64,000 nt of DNA from VGKP01 sp964647695 (GCA_964647695.1 CAZYIS010000002.1:34829-98828); one strand, 5' to 3'. Shown: positions 33,716 to 43,519, counted from the first letter of the stretch. Notes: a model not told the origin generated them from the letters alone. Numbers and translations: made by a program.

Positions 33716-35146
33716 ATGTTCTATAAAAGTACGCGTGGAGATTTAGAAGTTTCATTTTGTGATAGCGTTCTTTGGGGTTTGACACCTGAAGGAGGATTAA
33801 TAGTACCTAAGAATTTTCCTAGGTATTCTAAAGAACGACTGAATTTGATGAAAAATATGAATTATAATGATCTTGCTCTTAATATCATGACTGATTTCAT
33901 TGATGACATTCCAAAATCTGATTTAAAGGTTTTAATTGATAAGAGTTATAGTAAAAAGTTATTTGGCAGTGGCGCAATAACTCCGGTTACTAAAATAGGT
34001 AATGATGAATATATTCTAGAATTGTATAACGGTCCTACCTTGGCATTTAAGGATGTGGCTCTGCAGTTTTTAGGAAATGTTTTTGAATACGTTTTGGATA
34101 AAAACAAAAGTACTACTAATATCCTTACGGCCACTTCAGGAGATACGGGTTCTGCAGCCATCCATGGAGTAAAGGGAAAAAATAGATTAAGGATATTTGT
34201 TTTAACGCCGGAAGGAAGAATGAGTAAATTTCAAACTGCTCAGATGTATTCAGTCATCGATAAGGGGGTATTTAATATTGCAATCAACGGTACTTTTGAT
34301 GATTGTCAAGATATGGTCAAGAAAGTTAGTGAGGATGTTAATTTTAGAGAAAAATATCATCTAGGCTATATGAATTCTATTAACTGGACTAGAATTTTGG
34401 CTCAGATTGTTTATTATGCTAAGGGTGTCTTTGAGGTACAGAAGAAAAATAATTTAGCTTTGGACAAGGAAGTGGATGTGGCAGTTCCAACGGGAAATTT
34501 TGGAGATATACTGGCTGGATACTATGCTAAGAAAATAGGAATTCCTATTGGAAAGTTAATTTTGTCTACCAATGAAAATAATGTGTTGGATATATTTTTT
34601 AAAAAAGGAATTTACAAAATAAGAAACAAGGAAGATGTCATCGTAACTGATAGTCCATCCATGGATATTACTTCGGCATCTAATTTTGAAAGACTTATCT
34701 ATGATGTGGTTGACCAGGATCCAAAAATTGTAAAGGATTTATGGGCTAAAATCAAATCCGAAAAGTTTTTCGACATTTCAAAGACAAAATATTTTGATAA
34801 TGTTAAAAAAACAGGCATTGTTTCTGGTTCTTCGAATAAAAAACAAAGATTTGCTACCATAAAAAATATTTATGATAAAACTGGAATAATTATAGATCCT
34901 CATACGGCCAATGGGGTTTTCTGTGCTCAGGAATATAAAAGATCAAAGGTTCCGGTTTTGTGTTTAGCTACGGCTAGTCCGGTAAAGTTTGAAGAATCCA
35001 TAGTTGAAGCTTTGGGCAAGGTAAATTTGAATAGACCTAAGGAATATAAGGATATTGAAAAAAAGAAACAGAAATTTATCAAAATGGATCGAAATGATTT
35101 GAATCTATTGAAAGATTTTGTGGCTAAACATGCCATAGCTGATTGA
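33716..35146 (+). CDS. thrC: Threonine synthase
   Basis: PLP enzyme converting O-phosphohomoserine to threonine. About 476 residues, the long class with N-terminal domain (FYKSTRG, LWGLTPEGGLIVP). The PLP lysine is in PTLAFKDVALQFLG (about residue 107). ATSGDTGSAA is the phosphate-binding loop. The C-terminal region ends with ATASPVKFEESIVEAL. The ATG at 33716 lies 22-29 bases after TTTATAAG; a TTG two codons earlier is less likely. No other threonine genes are adjacent, so homoserine phosphate may come from elsewhere in the genome or from a host. Confidence 0.95.
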   Translation: MFYKSTRGDLEVSFCDSVLWGLTPEGGLIVPKNFPRYSKERLNLMKNMNYNDLALNIMTDFIDDIPKSDLKVLIDKSYSKKLFGSGAITPVTKIGNDEYILELYNGPTLAFKDVALQFLGNVFEYVLDKNKSTTNILTATSGDTGSAAIHGVKGKNRLRIFVLTPEGRMSKFQTAQMYSVIDKGVFNIAINGTFDDCQDMVKKVSEDVNFREKYHLGYMNSINWTRILAQIVYYAKGVFEVQKKNNLALDKEVDVAVPTGNFGDILAGYYAKKIGIPIGKLILSTNENNVLDIFFKKGIYKIRNKEDVIVTDSPSMDITSASNFERLIYDVVDQDPKIVKDLWAKIKSEKFFDISKTKYFDNVKKTGIVSGSSNKKQRFATIKNIYDKTGIIIDPHTANGVFCAQEYKRSKVPVLCLATASPVKFEESIVEALGKVNLNRPKEYKDIEKKKQKFIKMDRNDLNLLKDFVAKHAIAD

Positions 35147-35194
35147 AAATTTATAATACAAAAGGTTTAAAATATGCTTTTGTTATAATATACT

Positions 35195-36094
35195 ATGAAA
35201 AAAGACGGCTTATTGATTTTTGCAGTGTTGTTTTTGTCTATTTTATCTAGTTTGACTTTTGTAGCTGCTAGTTCAACTACTTGTGATCCTTCAATTTCTT
35301 TATTAAATCAGGATCCTTACCCAGCTGTTCCTGGAGAGTATGTAAAATTAGTTTTCAAAGTAGATGGTCTTAATAATATCGTATGTAAAGATTTAACTTT
35401 CAAGCTTTCCGAGGAATATCCTATAACTTTGGATCCTGGAGTGGATAATAGTTACGTTGTTTCTTCTGGAAGTTATGTGGCTGATTATAGCTCTTCGGTT
35501 TTGATTCCATTTAAGGTTAGAGTGGATGAGAATGCATTGGATGGAGATAATCAGATAAAGTTGATTTATTATAATAATAAGGATGGAAATCCTGCTTTGG
35601 TGGTTAAGGACTTTAATTTAAATGTTAAAAATGTAAATGCTGCTTTCGAAATAAGTGTAAAGGATTATGATTCAGTTAAACAAATTTTAACATTTGATAT
35701 AATCAATATCGGTAAGAATGATGTGGCTGCATTGGCTGTGGATATTCCTCAACAGGCCAGTTTTGATACCAAGGGCAGTGTTAGAACCATATTGGGAAGT
35801 TTAAACTCTGGAGACGATACTTCATTTACATTTGAAGGAGTTCCAAAGAATGGAAATATTAATTTAAAGATTAGCTATAATGATCTGCAAAATGTTAGAA
35901 GAACTATGGAACAGAGTGTCAGTTTTGATTCCGCCTTATTCCAGAATAGGGTCAAGGACCAAACTCCTTCCAAGGCAGGTTATTACATCGTATTCTTAAT
36001 AATAATTGCTGGAATTGGTTATTGGATTTATGCCAATAACAAAAAGAAGAAGAAACTTGCAAAGGCTCAATTGGAAGCTTTAAGAAGAAAGTAA
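35195..36094 (+). CDS. Exported protein with CARDB/S-layer-like domains
   Basis: A 299-residue exported protein: signal peptide (residues about 1-25, ending FVAASS), two beta-sandwich domains rich in extended strands (YPAVPGEYVKLVFKV, then FDIINIGKNDVAAL, the typical CARDB-like 'I.N.G' pattern), a C-terminal transmembrane helix and a Lys-rich cytoplasmic end. Such proteins (COG1361-type) are common archaeal surface proteins. Function is not known; a scaffold or adhesion role is inferred. Confidence 0.7.
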   Translation: MKKDGLLIFAVLFLSILSSLTFVAASSTTCDPSISLLNQDPYPAVPGEYVKLVFKVDGLNNIVCKDLTFKLSEEYPITLDPGVDNSYVVSSGSYVADYSSSVLIPFKVRVDENALDGDNQIKLIYYNNKDGNPALVVKDFNLNVKNVNAAFEISVKDYDSVKQILTFDIINIGKNDVAALAVDIPQQASFDTKGSVRTILGSLNSGDDTSFTFEGVPKNGNINLKISYNDLQNVRRTMEQSVSFDSALFQNRVKDQTPSKAGYYIVFLIIIAGIGYWIYANNKKKKKLAKAQLEALRRK

Positions 36095-36161
36095 ATAGTT
36101 CTTAGTTTATTCAGTTTTTAATTACAATAATGCTTAAATAGGATTTCAATGAGTAATAAAA

Positions 36162-36611
36162 ATGACACTTGAAAGAAAAATAAATCTTAATAGAGTATTA
36201 TTTACACTTGAATCTAGAGATAATGCTAATACTGGAGCTCATTTTGTTGCTCAAGAAGCAATAGCTGCAAAAGGGGCAAAAGGGTTTTACACTATTGTGG
36301 AATCTCGTTGTGAGGAAATTAATCCGATCAAAGTAACGAAAAAATTATTGGTGCAAGGAAAGAGGGATTTAAATAAAAAATTAGATTTGCGTTTTGCTAC
36401 CACTCCAATAGCTGATTATTTTTTAATAGGAGGCAGAGTTGTTGAAAGAAATTTACAGAATGGGGAAATAGCAATATATGCTCAATTGGGAAATATGAAA
36501 ACTCGTGGAGAAAAGATGATAAGATATCTTGAAGATAATTTTCATATAGGTCTTGCAAGAGCTTATCGTGAAACAATGCAAGAAAATATGGATTTTAGAA
36601 AAGGTAAATAA
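36162..36611 (+). CDS. Hypothetical protein
   Basis: A 149-residue basic, soluble alpha/beta protein (GAHFVAQEAIAAKGAKGFYT, ADYFLIGGRVVERNL). It lies three bases before the next ORF, so the two are likely co-transcribed. No family recognised. Confidence 0.5.
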   Translation: MTLERKINLNRVLFTLESRDNANTGAHFVAQEAIAAKGAKGFYTIVESRCEEINPIKVTKKLLVQGKRDLNKKLDLRFATTPIADYFLIGGRVVERNLQNGEIAIYAQLGNMKTRGEKMIRYLEDNFHIGLARAYRETMQENMDFRKGK

Positions 36612-36614
36612 TAT

Positions 36615-37007
36615 ATGGAGGACATAAATAATCTTTCGGAATTAGAAAAGAAGTTAGGTGTGGACATGGGAGATATGGTTATGTGTGTCTATGAACCTAA
36701 ATTCAGATTGGAGGGTAATGTTATTAATTTTGCTACTGGCATATATAATCCATTTCAAGGAATTAATGGTGGTTCTCTAGGTCCAGGACATGTGGATTTA
36801 ATGGCTAGAGTACAGCAAACAAAGAAATTGGAAAGGTCAGATAAATATTTTAGGTTACATCTAATTGGACAAGGATATGTGGGCAAAGATAATTTATTCA
36901 ATCTGGACATAGGTCATGTTCAGATACCTGTTGAAAGTGTTATTGATTTTAGGGTAGTAATGAAAGCAAAAGATGTTGCTGAATTTTATAAAAAGGCGAG
37001 TAAATAA
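36615..37007 (+). CDS. Hypothetical protein
   Basis: A 130-residue soluble protein with a Gly-rich centre (GIYNPFQGINGGSLGPGHVD) and beta-strand pattern thereafter. Second gene of a probable two-gene operon, converging on the DUF424 gene. No family recognised. Confidence 0.5.
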   Translation: MEDINNLSELEKKLGVDMGDMVMCVYEPKFRLEGNVINFATGIYNPFQGINGGSLGPGHVDLMARVQQTKKLERSDKYFRLHLIGQGYVGKDNLFNLDIGHVQIPVESVIDFRVVMKAKDVAEFYKKASK

Positions 37008-37015
37008 TAATTTAT

Positions 37016-37318
37016 TTAAATCAATTTCAAAGCAAAAGGAACATTGGCTATTTTACCAATACATTCTTCATCTATGACTGTGGATTTTAAAGCTACGGCA
37101 ATGGATTTGTCTCCAACGATATTAAATGTGGCATCTTCACGGGCTTGTCTTTGGAGTTCTCTTACTGCTTCGTCTTCTTCTATCTGTTCGCCATTATAGA
37201 AACTTTCTCTTACATCCAACTGCTTTACTCCTTCTTCGAATTTTTTACCTAGAATTTCAGAATCACAGAGGGCAACAACGGTTCTATAGGATTTGTGCAC
37301 TTTAATGCAGAGCGCCAT
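37016..37318 (-). CDS. DUF424 family protein
   Basis: A 100-residue protein matching the archaeal DUF424 pattern: KVHKSYRTVVALCDSEILGK, then the helix region EAVRELQRQAREDATFNIVGDKS. Its start overlaps the aIF2-beta stop by one base, so the two are coupled. The family's function is unproven; the genetic link suggests a role with translation initiation or the ribosome. Confidence 0.75.
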   Translation of the reverse strand: MALCIKVHKSYRTVVALCDSEILGKKFEEGVKQLDVRESFYNGEQIEEDEAVRELQRQAREDATFNIVGDKSIAVALKSTVIDEECIGKIANVPFALKLI

Positions 37319-37728
37319 TAAATTTTCCTCTTGATTGGAGATTTAGCTCCGCAGGCTAAACAATGTTTAAATTTAATACCTTTTTCAGTTATAATTTCAG
37401 TGTCAGGTTTATTGCAAACTGGGCAAAGAACAAATTCTTTGGTATAGAGTAATATTTTATCATTTACTTTTTCAGAACCTAGTTTTGTGTTTAGAATTAA
37501 TCTATCATTATCTATTTTTCCAGGGGTGGCAAGTTCTTTTTGTAGGAATTTGGCCAGTTGATCTAGTGGTCTTCTAATATAGTTGGCAATTTGAGAAATA
37601 TTAGTTATAACGGTGTTTTTACCCTGAACCATGCCTGATACTTTAGGGATATCAAATCTTTCGGTGTTTTGTGAAACTACCTTTACTTTTGCATAGGCTT
37701 TGTCCAATAGTTTTTCATAGCTATCCAT
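37318..37728 (-). CDS. eif2b: Translation initiation factor aIF2 subunit beta
   Basis: The small subunit of the trimeric factor that brings Met-tRNAi to the ribosome. Of its 136 residues, the N-terminal helix contacts aIF2-gamma, the central alpha/beta domain has VQGKNTVITNISQIANYIRR, and the C-terminal zinc ribbon has CPVCNKPD and HCLACGAKSP. Length is typical. It shares a single TATA element with the divergent membrane-protein gene. Confidence 0.95.
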   Translation of the reverse strand: MDSYEKLLDKAYAKVKVVSQNTERFDIPKVSGMVQGKNTVITNISQIANYIRRPLDQLAKFLQKELATPGKIDNDRLILNTKLGSEKVNDKILLYTKEFVLCPVCNKPDTEIITEKGIKFKHCLACGAKSPIKRKI

Positions 37729-37749
37729 ACCTATGGAGGATAAATAAGG

Positions 37750-37757
37750 TTTATAAG
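37750..37757. promoter_or_regulatory. Shared bidirectional TATA element
   Basis: TTTATAAG (reverse complement CTTATAAA, palindromic TTATAA core) lies midway between the ATGs at 37728 (minus) and 37779 (plus); the first bases of the ATGs are 51 bases apart and the element centre is about 25.5 from each. One TBP site could drive both leaderless genes. Confidence 0.6.
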
Positions 37758-37778
37758 CTTTATTTATCTAATTATAAT

Positions 37779-38366
37779 ATGGTTAAAGGTCTTAAAAATG
37801 AATCTCTAAAGGGTAGGAATTTTGCTTTGACCATAATTCTAGGGATATTTATCTCAATAATGGTTATTACATTGGCTAATTTGATTGTAAGTTATGTTTA
37901 CGAAGCTCCAAAATATGAAAACTATTGTAATACTTCTAATTATTATGCTTATCCTGATAAGCCCTATCTTCCTCAATCGAATAATGTTTCGTGTTCATTT
38001 AATTCTACTTTGAACAATCAGGTGGATGCCTGTACTGCTAAAGGCGGAAATCCGGTTTATCAGTATAATGATGTGGGATGTACTGTTGCTCTGAAGAATT
38101 GTGACATGTGTGCAAAGAATCTTGAGAATGATACCAATACCTATAATAGAATCAGCTTTTTCATATTTGCAGTTATTGGCTTTGTGCTAATAGTAATCGG
38201 TTTATTTGTAACGCCTCTATTGGTCCAGTTAATATTATTACCTGCAGGAGCAATACTAGTAATCGAAGCAGCCATTAGAAACTTTGATGATAAATTGGCT
38301 GTAATAATTGTTCTAGCTTTATTGGTGGTTGGAGCTGTTTTCTTGGCTCTTAGAAAATTAAAATAA
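37779..38366 (+). CDS. Hypothetical membrane protein with Cys-rich ectodomain
   Basis: A 195-residue protein with an N-terminal transmembrane helix (about 15-36), a Cys-rich loop (about 45-115; six cysteines including NCDMCAK) and three further helices. Cysteine spacing suggests disulfides, possible clients of the VKOR. I chose the ATG at 37779 because of the shared TATA; the longer upstream frame overlaps the divergent gene. No family recognised. Confidence 0.6.
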   Translation: MVKGLKNESLKGRNFALTIILGIFISIMVITLANLIVSYVYEAPKYENYCNTSNYYAYPDKPYLPQSNNVSCSFNSTLNNQVDACTAKGGNPVYQYNDVGCTVALKNCDMCAKNLENDTNTYNRISFFIFAVIGFVLIVIGLFVTPLLVQLILLPAGAILVIEAAIRNFDDKLAVIIVLALLVVGAVFLALRKLK

Positions 38367-38367
38367 A

Positions 38368-38559
38368 ATGGCAACCATAATTAAAAATAAAATATATAAT
38401 AAGGGTCATGGAGCAATTTATGGTCTTGGTTTTGTAGGGGCTGCAGTTTATTATGTATCCATTGTTACGGGTTTCTGGATGGGTGTTCTAGGAGTATTGA
38501 AGGCATTGGTCTGGCCTGCTTTTCTAGTCTATTATTTGTTTAAATTTTTAGGATTGTAA
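38368..38559 (+). CDS. Small membrane protein
   Basis: A 63-residue protein with two hydrophobic helices (IYGLGFVGAAVYYVSIVTGF and a second to the C terminus). It starts just after the previous stop, so the pair is likely one operon. No family recognised. Confidence 0.6.
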   Translation: MATIIKNKIYNKGHGAIYGLGFVGAAVYYVSIVTGFWMGVLGVLKALVWPAFLVYYLFKFLGL

Positions 38560-38598
38560 AAATAATATTAAATAATTTTATAATAATAAGAGTATAAT

Positions 38599-39234
38599 TT
38601 AACCTAGATATCTGATCTTTCCAGGTCTTGGTTCATAGGCAATACCATCTTCAAGAAGTTTCTTTATTTCTTTGTTAATGGTGTCGGGTTTTTCATGGAG
38701 ATCTAGAATTAGCTTTTCTACATCTATTCCACCATCTTTTTCAGCTTCTTTTACCATGGCTAGAATTTTATCTTTCAAACCCTTGGTTTGTTCTTCGGTT
38801 GGAGCCGACTTTTCATCGGATTCTACTTCCATCTTTCTTATCAATAGAAATTCAGGTGCTTTCTTCTTAATAACTTCAGGAGTAATATATATTTCATTGT
38901 TCCAATATCTTATTAGTCCAATGATCATTATGGTATCTCCTTGATTTAACTGAGAAAAGAAAGAATCTACATCATCTCCAAAGGATTTAACCTTAATTTG
39001 ACCAGTACCATCATCCACGGTTATGGAACCAAATTTCTTTTCTCCTTCCTGGATATATTTATCAGTTATATTTGCTATGATATTTACTCTAACAACATTT
39101 TTACCATTAATTTCTACATTCTTTAGCTTTTCATTTTCTATATTTTGCTTTCCAGAAAGAATTGCACCTATTCTTTGTTTAAATGCAGTATTCCTCTTTT
39201 GTGGAGTAGTTATTTGGGATGTTGTGTTTTCCAT
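38599..39234 (-). CDS. RPA2-like single-stranded DNA-binding protein
   Basis: A 211-residue protein with an OB fold (about 40-120: RVNIIANITDKYIQEG, FGSITVDDGTGQIKVKSFGD, DTIMIIGLIRYWNNEIYITP) and a C-terminal winged helix (about 150-210, DVEKLILDLHEKPDTINKEI). This is the RPA32/Rfa2-type layout. It would bind single-stranded DNA in replication and repair, beside MCM, which lies directly upstream on the same strand. No large RPA subunit is in the window. Confidence 0.85.
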   Translation of the reverse strand: MENTTSQITTPQKRNTAFKQRIGAILSGKQNIENEKLKNVEINGKNVVRVNIIANITDKYIQEGEKKFGSITVDDGTGQIKVKSFGDDVDSFFSQLNQGDTIMIIGLIRYWNNEIYITPEVIKKKAPEFLLIRKMEVESDEKSAPTEEQTKGLKDKILAMVKEAEKDGGIDVEKLILDLHEKPDTINKEIKKLLEDGIAYEPRPGKIRYLG

Positions 39235-39286
39235 TTTATAAATTATTTTACCAATTAGAGCTTTTAAGCTTTTATGTTATTAAAAA

Positions 39287-41317
39287 TCAGGTTTTTTGAA
39301 TAAATCCTTTCTTAGGTCTAAAGACATCTCCTGATTTTGATAGTTGGGTTATGGAATCTTCGAGTTCGATGGCAGTCATTTTACCATCGATGGCTTTTTC
39401 TAGTTCTTCTACGGGAATTAGTTTACCCAGTTTAGATTCTAGTTGGGATATGGCTTCTCTTACAACTAATATTTTATTTCTTTTTCCAGAACTAATTCCA
39501 GTGGTGATTTTATCGATATCAAAGGTTTTGGTTTCTTGATCATAGCCTACCTGCATTAGAGAAATTCTAACTATGTCTATGGCTTTTCTAGCGTCTTCTC
39601 TTTTTACTTCTTTTCTTAGATGCATTTTTGCATGGGCTTCGGAAAGTCTAACTATTCCTTCCAATTGTCTTGCGGTGATGGCAATAGGTTTGACTGGCGC
39701 ATCCACATTTACGGATTGGCCTCTAAGTTTAACATAGAACTCTTTTATTTCTTCTATGGCTTCATCGGTTAGTTTAGGTTTACATTTTTGTTTTGCATAG
39801 GAAATATATTTTCTTAATAATTTTGGATTAATTATATCTCTTATTACTTCTTGCTTGTGTTCTTCTAGAACGTGGGATGCAATGGCTTCATCGGTTACTT
39901 TATTAGGAATATCTTTTAGAACGAAAATTACATCAAAACGAGAAAGTAGTGCTGGAGAAATATCTATTTGTTCTGGGATGGGTACGAAAGGGTTGAAACG
40001 GCCTTGTTTTGGGTTTCCGGCAGCTAGAACGGTGGTTTCTGCTCTAAGGGATGCGTGAATATTTGCTTTCGAAACTGTTACGGTTTGTTGTTCCATGGCC
40101 TCGTGCATTGTACTTCTATCTTGCTCATTCATTTTTTCAATTTCGTCTATACATACTACTCCTCTATTGGAAAGAACCATGGCTCCTGCTTCTAGGGACC
40201 AGCCTCTAAGAAATTCATCTTTAATTACTGCAGCGGTAAGACCTGCTGCGGTGGCTGCTTTTCCAGATACATATCTTCCTTTTTGAGCGATGGTGGAAGT
40301 AAATTTCAATAGAACTGATTTGGCTACTCCGGGATCTCCTACTAGAAGAACGTGAATATCTCCTCTGGTTGAACCGCCGTCGGATTTCTTTTTCTTTACT
40401 CCTCCGAATAGTTGGAGGATAACGGATTCTTTAATCATTTCAAATCCATAGATACTTGGGGCTATGCTGGCAGAAAGTTTTTTGAAAACATCTTTATGAA
40501 CTGAAAGTTCTAGAATTTCTTCTTCCTCTTCTTCGGTTATGTTAAGATCTTCAAAGGCTTCTTCCAATGGAATAATATTATTTGCTTCTACGGCGATATC
40601 ATATCTGGTGGAAACTCCGGCTCCGGTCTTTAGCGGCAAAGGAACTTCTTTTAGTACTCCAAATATTTTTACTTTGCTTCCGGGAGTTGTTCTTTCTTCC
40701 ATTTTAGGATCTACCAGATCTTCCTGAAGGAATACGTTAATTCTTCTGGGTTGTTCTCCTCCATCCAGTGCATCGGGAGATTCTTCAATAACTAATCTTT
40801 GGGTGTCCACCATTTCTTTGGATAATAATCTAAAGGCAGATTTCCAACCGCAGGTACATCTACTAGGTTCTCTGAATTTACTATCTATCTGTAGAACTGA
40901 TAATAAGGCTCCACAGTTAGGACATTCGAATTTTGCATTTACTACTTGAGGTCTAACGTCGGATGCTTGTCTTACGATGCCTTCAATCCATAGGAATTGG
41001 TCCAAATGTTTAGATCTTATTTCTCTAATTTTAATAAGTGAGGATTTTGGAATATCGGAAAGTCTAACTCTTGGATCTTTTACCAATCCAGAGTCATCCA
41101 GTGCATTTTCAAGAATTGCAAGGGTCTGTTGGGGTGTTTCTAATAGTGCTTGCGATAGATCTGGAGAGTGTTCAGCTATGTTATTAAATTGTAAATAGAC
41201 TATTTTTTCTCCTGAACGAATGGATGAACCTATTTCTTTTTTATAGGCATTGAAGAAGTTTTTTGCTTCTAGCAGTAGATCTTCCTGTCTCTTTTTCTTT
41301 TGTATCACTGGTTCCAT
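39287..41317 (-). CDS. mcm: Replicative helicase MCM
   Basis: Hexameric replicative helicase of 676 residues, the usual archaeal length. The N-terminal domain has a zinc site (CPNCGALLS, then CTCGW). The AAA+ core holds Walker A GDPGVAKS, Walker B VCIDEIEKM, and the arginine finger in LLSRFDVIFVL. A C-terminal winged helix is present. TTTATATG-type element (41336-41345) lies 19-28 bases before the ATG. Confidence 0.97.
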   Translation of the reverse strand: MEPVIQKKKRQEDLLLEAKNFFNAYKKEIGSSIRSGEKIVYLQFNNIAEHSPDLSQALLETPQQTLAILENALDDSGLVKDPRVRLSDIPKSSLIKIREIRSKHLDQFLWIEGIVRQASDVRPQVVNAKFECPNCGALLSVLQIDSKFREPSRCTCGWKSAFRLLSKEMVDTQRLVIEESPDALDGGEQPRRINVFLQEDLVDPKMEERTTPGSKVKIFGVLKEVPLPLKTGAGVSTRYDIAVEANNIIPLEEAFEDLNITEEEEEEILELSVHKDVFKKLSASIAPSIYGFEMIKESVILQLFGGVKKKKSDGGSTRGDIHVLLVGDPGVAKSVLLKFTSTIAQKGRYVSGKAATAAGLTAAVIKDEFLRGWSLEAGAMVLSNRGVVCIDEIEKMNEQDRSTMHEAMEQQTVTVSKANIHASLRAETTVLAAGNPKQGRFNPFVPIPEQIDISPALLSRFDVIFVLKDIPNKVTDEAIASHVLEEHKQEVIRDIINPKLLRKYISYAKQKCKPKLTDEAIEEIKEFYVKLRGQSVNVDAPVKPIAITARQLEGIVRLSEAHAKMHLRKEVKREDARKAIDIVRISLMQVGYDQETKTFDIDKITTGISSGKRNKILVVREAISQLESKLGKLIPVEELEKAIDGKMTAIELEDSITQLSKSGDVFRPKKGFIQKT

Positions 41318-41450
41318 GTTAAAACAGAGAAAATGAGATTTATATGGTTTATTGTTTCAGGATATCTTGTTTAATTTATTTATATTCGAGCAGTGTTATT
41401 ATAAAAGGACAGAGTAAGGGGTTTATTAATATAAGATATTTAGGGATAGT

Positions 41451-41984
41451 ATGGCCAAGGCTAATAAAAAATTAGAGATATTTTTGAAGATTATAGCTTA
41501 TGCAGGGTTAGTTATTTTATTCATTATAATTATTTTATTTCTAATTAGGTTTTTATCACCTAGAGAGATAGATGATGTTACTCCTGGAATTCAGTGTGAT
41601 GAATCTTTGCTTAGCAAGAGCGATGTGCTATGGGTTATACCTGCTTTTGATAATAAATCCATTGCGGAGAACAGGAGTTGGTGTAATTATATATTATCCT
41701 TAAATAAAACACTGGGAATGCACGGAGTATATCATAAATATCAGGAATTTTCTCAGGATAGGAATGAATCCTACATAGAAACTGGAATAAATGATTTTCA
41801 AAATTGTTTTGGTTATAAAACTACAATGTTTAAGGCACCTCAGTTGGCTTTGAATGATCATAATAGAAATTTATTGAAAAAAATGGGTTTCAGTGTTCAA
41901 GAAAATTTAAATCAGATAACTCATAAGGTCTATCATTGCAGTGATACGGGAAGATTTTCTAATAACTTAATAGATTGGTTCTAA
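41451..41984 (+). CDS. Membrane-anchored polysaccharide deacetylase-like protein
   Basis: A 177-residue protein with an N-terminal transmembrane helix (about 13-33) and a domain that resembles NodB/DUF2334 folds: LWVIPAFDN, GMHGVYHKY (candidate metal-binding His pair) and MFKAPQLALNDHNRNLLKKMGF, close to the 'FR.P.......L...GF' motif. It is shorter than a full NodB domain, so it may be a partial or inactive form. TTTATTAAT lies 21-29 bases before the ATG. Cell-surface glycan editing is an inference. Confidence 0.6.
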   Translation: MAKANKKLEIFLKIIAYAGLVILFIIIILFLIRFLSPREIDDVTPGIQCDESLLSKSDVLWVIPAFDNKSIAENRSWCNYILSLNKTLGMHGVYHKYQEFSQDRNESYIETGINDFQNCFGYKTTMFKAPQLALNDHNRNLLKKMGFSVQENLNQITHKVYHCSDTGRFSNNLIDWF

Positions 41985-42376
41985 TTATTAGCTGGAACCC
42001 ATATTTTAGGTGTAAATAGGCTATTGCTTATTAGCCATAAACCATTTCCAGTATAATCTATTGCTGGAGTTCCATCTTTTGATTTACCAAAAACCCTGAA
42101 TTTTCCAATGCCTCGAAGAATTGGATCCGTATCTGTGAAATATACTTCATCATTTATTTTTAATTCTTTAAATCTTTCGGGAGGTAAACATGCTCTGGAC
42201 ATTACTTGACTAACATCTGAACCTCTGAAATCAGTAACTGCTTCTAGCATTCTCGGATTTAGGTTTCTTCCAGTCATACAACGAGCATATACCTCTCTGG
42301 CCATGCTTTCAGTTGCATTAGTATCGGTAGCCCTTAAATATGCTTTTACAAAATTTTCCACGCTAGGAGTGTACAT
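41981..42376 (-). CDS. Hypothetical protein
   Basis: A 131-residue soluble protein: helical N terminus (VENFVKAYLRATDTN) and a beta-rich C terminus (NDEVYFTDTDPIL, KFRVFGKSKDGTP). It converges with the preceding gene, overlapping its stop. No family recognised. Confidence 0.5.
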   Translation of the reverse strand: MYTPSVENFVKAYLRATDTNATESMAREVYARCMTGRNLNPRMLEAVTDFRGSDVSQVMSRACLPPERFKELKINDEVYFTDTDPILRGIGKFRVFGKSKDGTPAIDYTGNGLWLISNSLFTPKIWVPANN

Positions 42377-42418
42377 TAAATTTTTGAGAATTAATAATTT
42401 AAAAAGATTGCGGTGTTC

Positions 42419-43519
42419 TTATTCAAGTGCGAATCTAAGGGTTGCTCCAACCCCTTTGGTCAAATTCCAGAATTGTTCGCCTTCTTGGGTTTCGGTGGTA
42501 ATTATGAATACATCGGAACCAATATTGGTGGCTTTTTCTTCTAATGATTGGGTAACATCTTTATCCATTTTTTTAGAAATTAATAATTTGTCAACAGCTC
42601 CTCGGTCCAATGCCAGATTTACTCTTTCAAGACCATAGGCTGATCTTTCTTTATATTTTCCTAGAATTTCAAAGAACTTTTGGACTATATCTCTTTCTTT
42701 AATTAATTCTTGTTGGGATATATCTTCCTGGGATGCTTCCACAAGTAATTTCAAACCGTGTTCATCGGTATAGCCTATGTCTTTTACGGCAATAACTTTT
42801 TCTTTTAGTTTTGTGACTAGATCTCCAAGTTGTAAAAATTCTTCTTTGGTTGGAATTGGTCCACCCACTAGAATTCCTTTAAGTTTTGGCATGTCAAAGA
42901 ATATTTCTTTCATGGATTCTGAGACACGTCTAAAAAATTCCTTTGCTAATCCTTCGGTTATTCTTCCGAATCTTGCGGAGGACTGGCCTCCAGCTCTTAC
43001 CTTTCCTGGAACTCCGGATGTTAATCTTCTTAGAACTTTAATTTGTTTTCCTTCAAGAACTCCTATGGTTGCTTCTTGTCTATCTATTGCTAAAAGGCCA
43101 AATACTTCGGTGATGCTAAGCATTTCTCTCAATGGTTCGGTAACAAATGTTTTATCACATCTATAGATTCTAATGTTTAATGGCTTAAATGGTTCATAGG
43201 CCCAGATTTTAATTTCTTGACCTCCTTCTTTTTCAGATACATTTCCACAGAAAAGAGCAAGACCATTGGTGGGGGTTTGTTTATAGTTTTTCAGTTCACG
43301 AATAATCATTTCTAGGGCAGTAACTACGGATGTTCTAGTGGCTTTGCTCTTAATGTTTTCAGCAGTTCCAGCTTCGGCTGTTAGTTGGGTTGAAACCTGA
43401 TGGATATTTGTGCCAAATGGAATTAGTACGGTAACTAGTTCAGTGTGAGATCCACGTATATTTTCCAATAGGGCTAACAGTTCTTCAAGTTCTTGCTTTT
43501 TTTTGTCTTCTGCATCCAT
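42419..43519 (-). CDS. prf1: Peptide chain release factor aRF1
   Basis: Class I release factor that recognises all three stop codons. Domain 1 carries the NIKS motif in GTAENIKSKATR (about residue 54). Domain 2 carries GGQ in VRAGGQSSARFGRI (near 181). At 366 residues it is shorter than the usual 400-420, lacking part of the C-terminal domain mini-domain. The GGQ-bearing helix is intact, so hydrolysis should be normal. Confidence 0.95.
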   Translation of the reverse strand: MDAEDKKKQELEELLALLENIRGSHTELVTVLIPFGTNIHQVSTQLTAEAGTAENIKSKATRTSVVTALEMIIRELKNYKQTPTNGLALFCGNVSEKEGGQEIKIWAYEPFKPLNIRIYRCDKTFVTEPLREMLSITEVFGLLAIDRQEATIGVLEGKQIKVLRRLTSGVPGKVRAGGQSSARFGRITEGLAKEFFRRVSESMKEIFFDMPKLKGILVGGPIPTKEEFLQLGDLVTKLKEKVIAVKDIGYTDEHGLKLLVEASQEDISQQELIKERDIVQKFFEILGKYKERSAYGLERVNLALDRGAVDKLLISKKMDKDVTQSLEEKATNIGSDVFIITTETQEGEQFWNLTKGVGATLRFALE

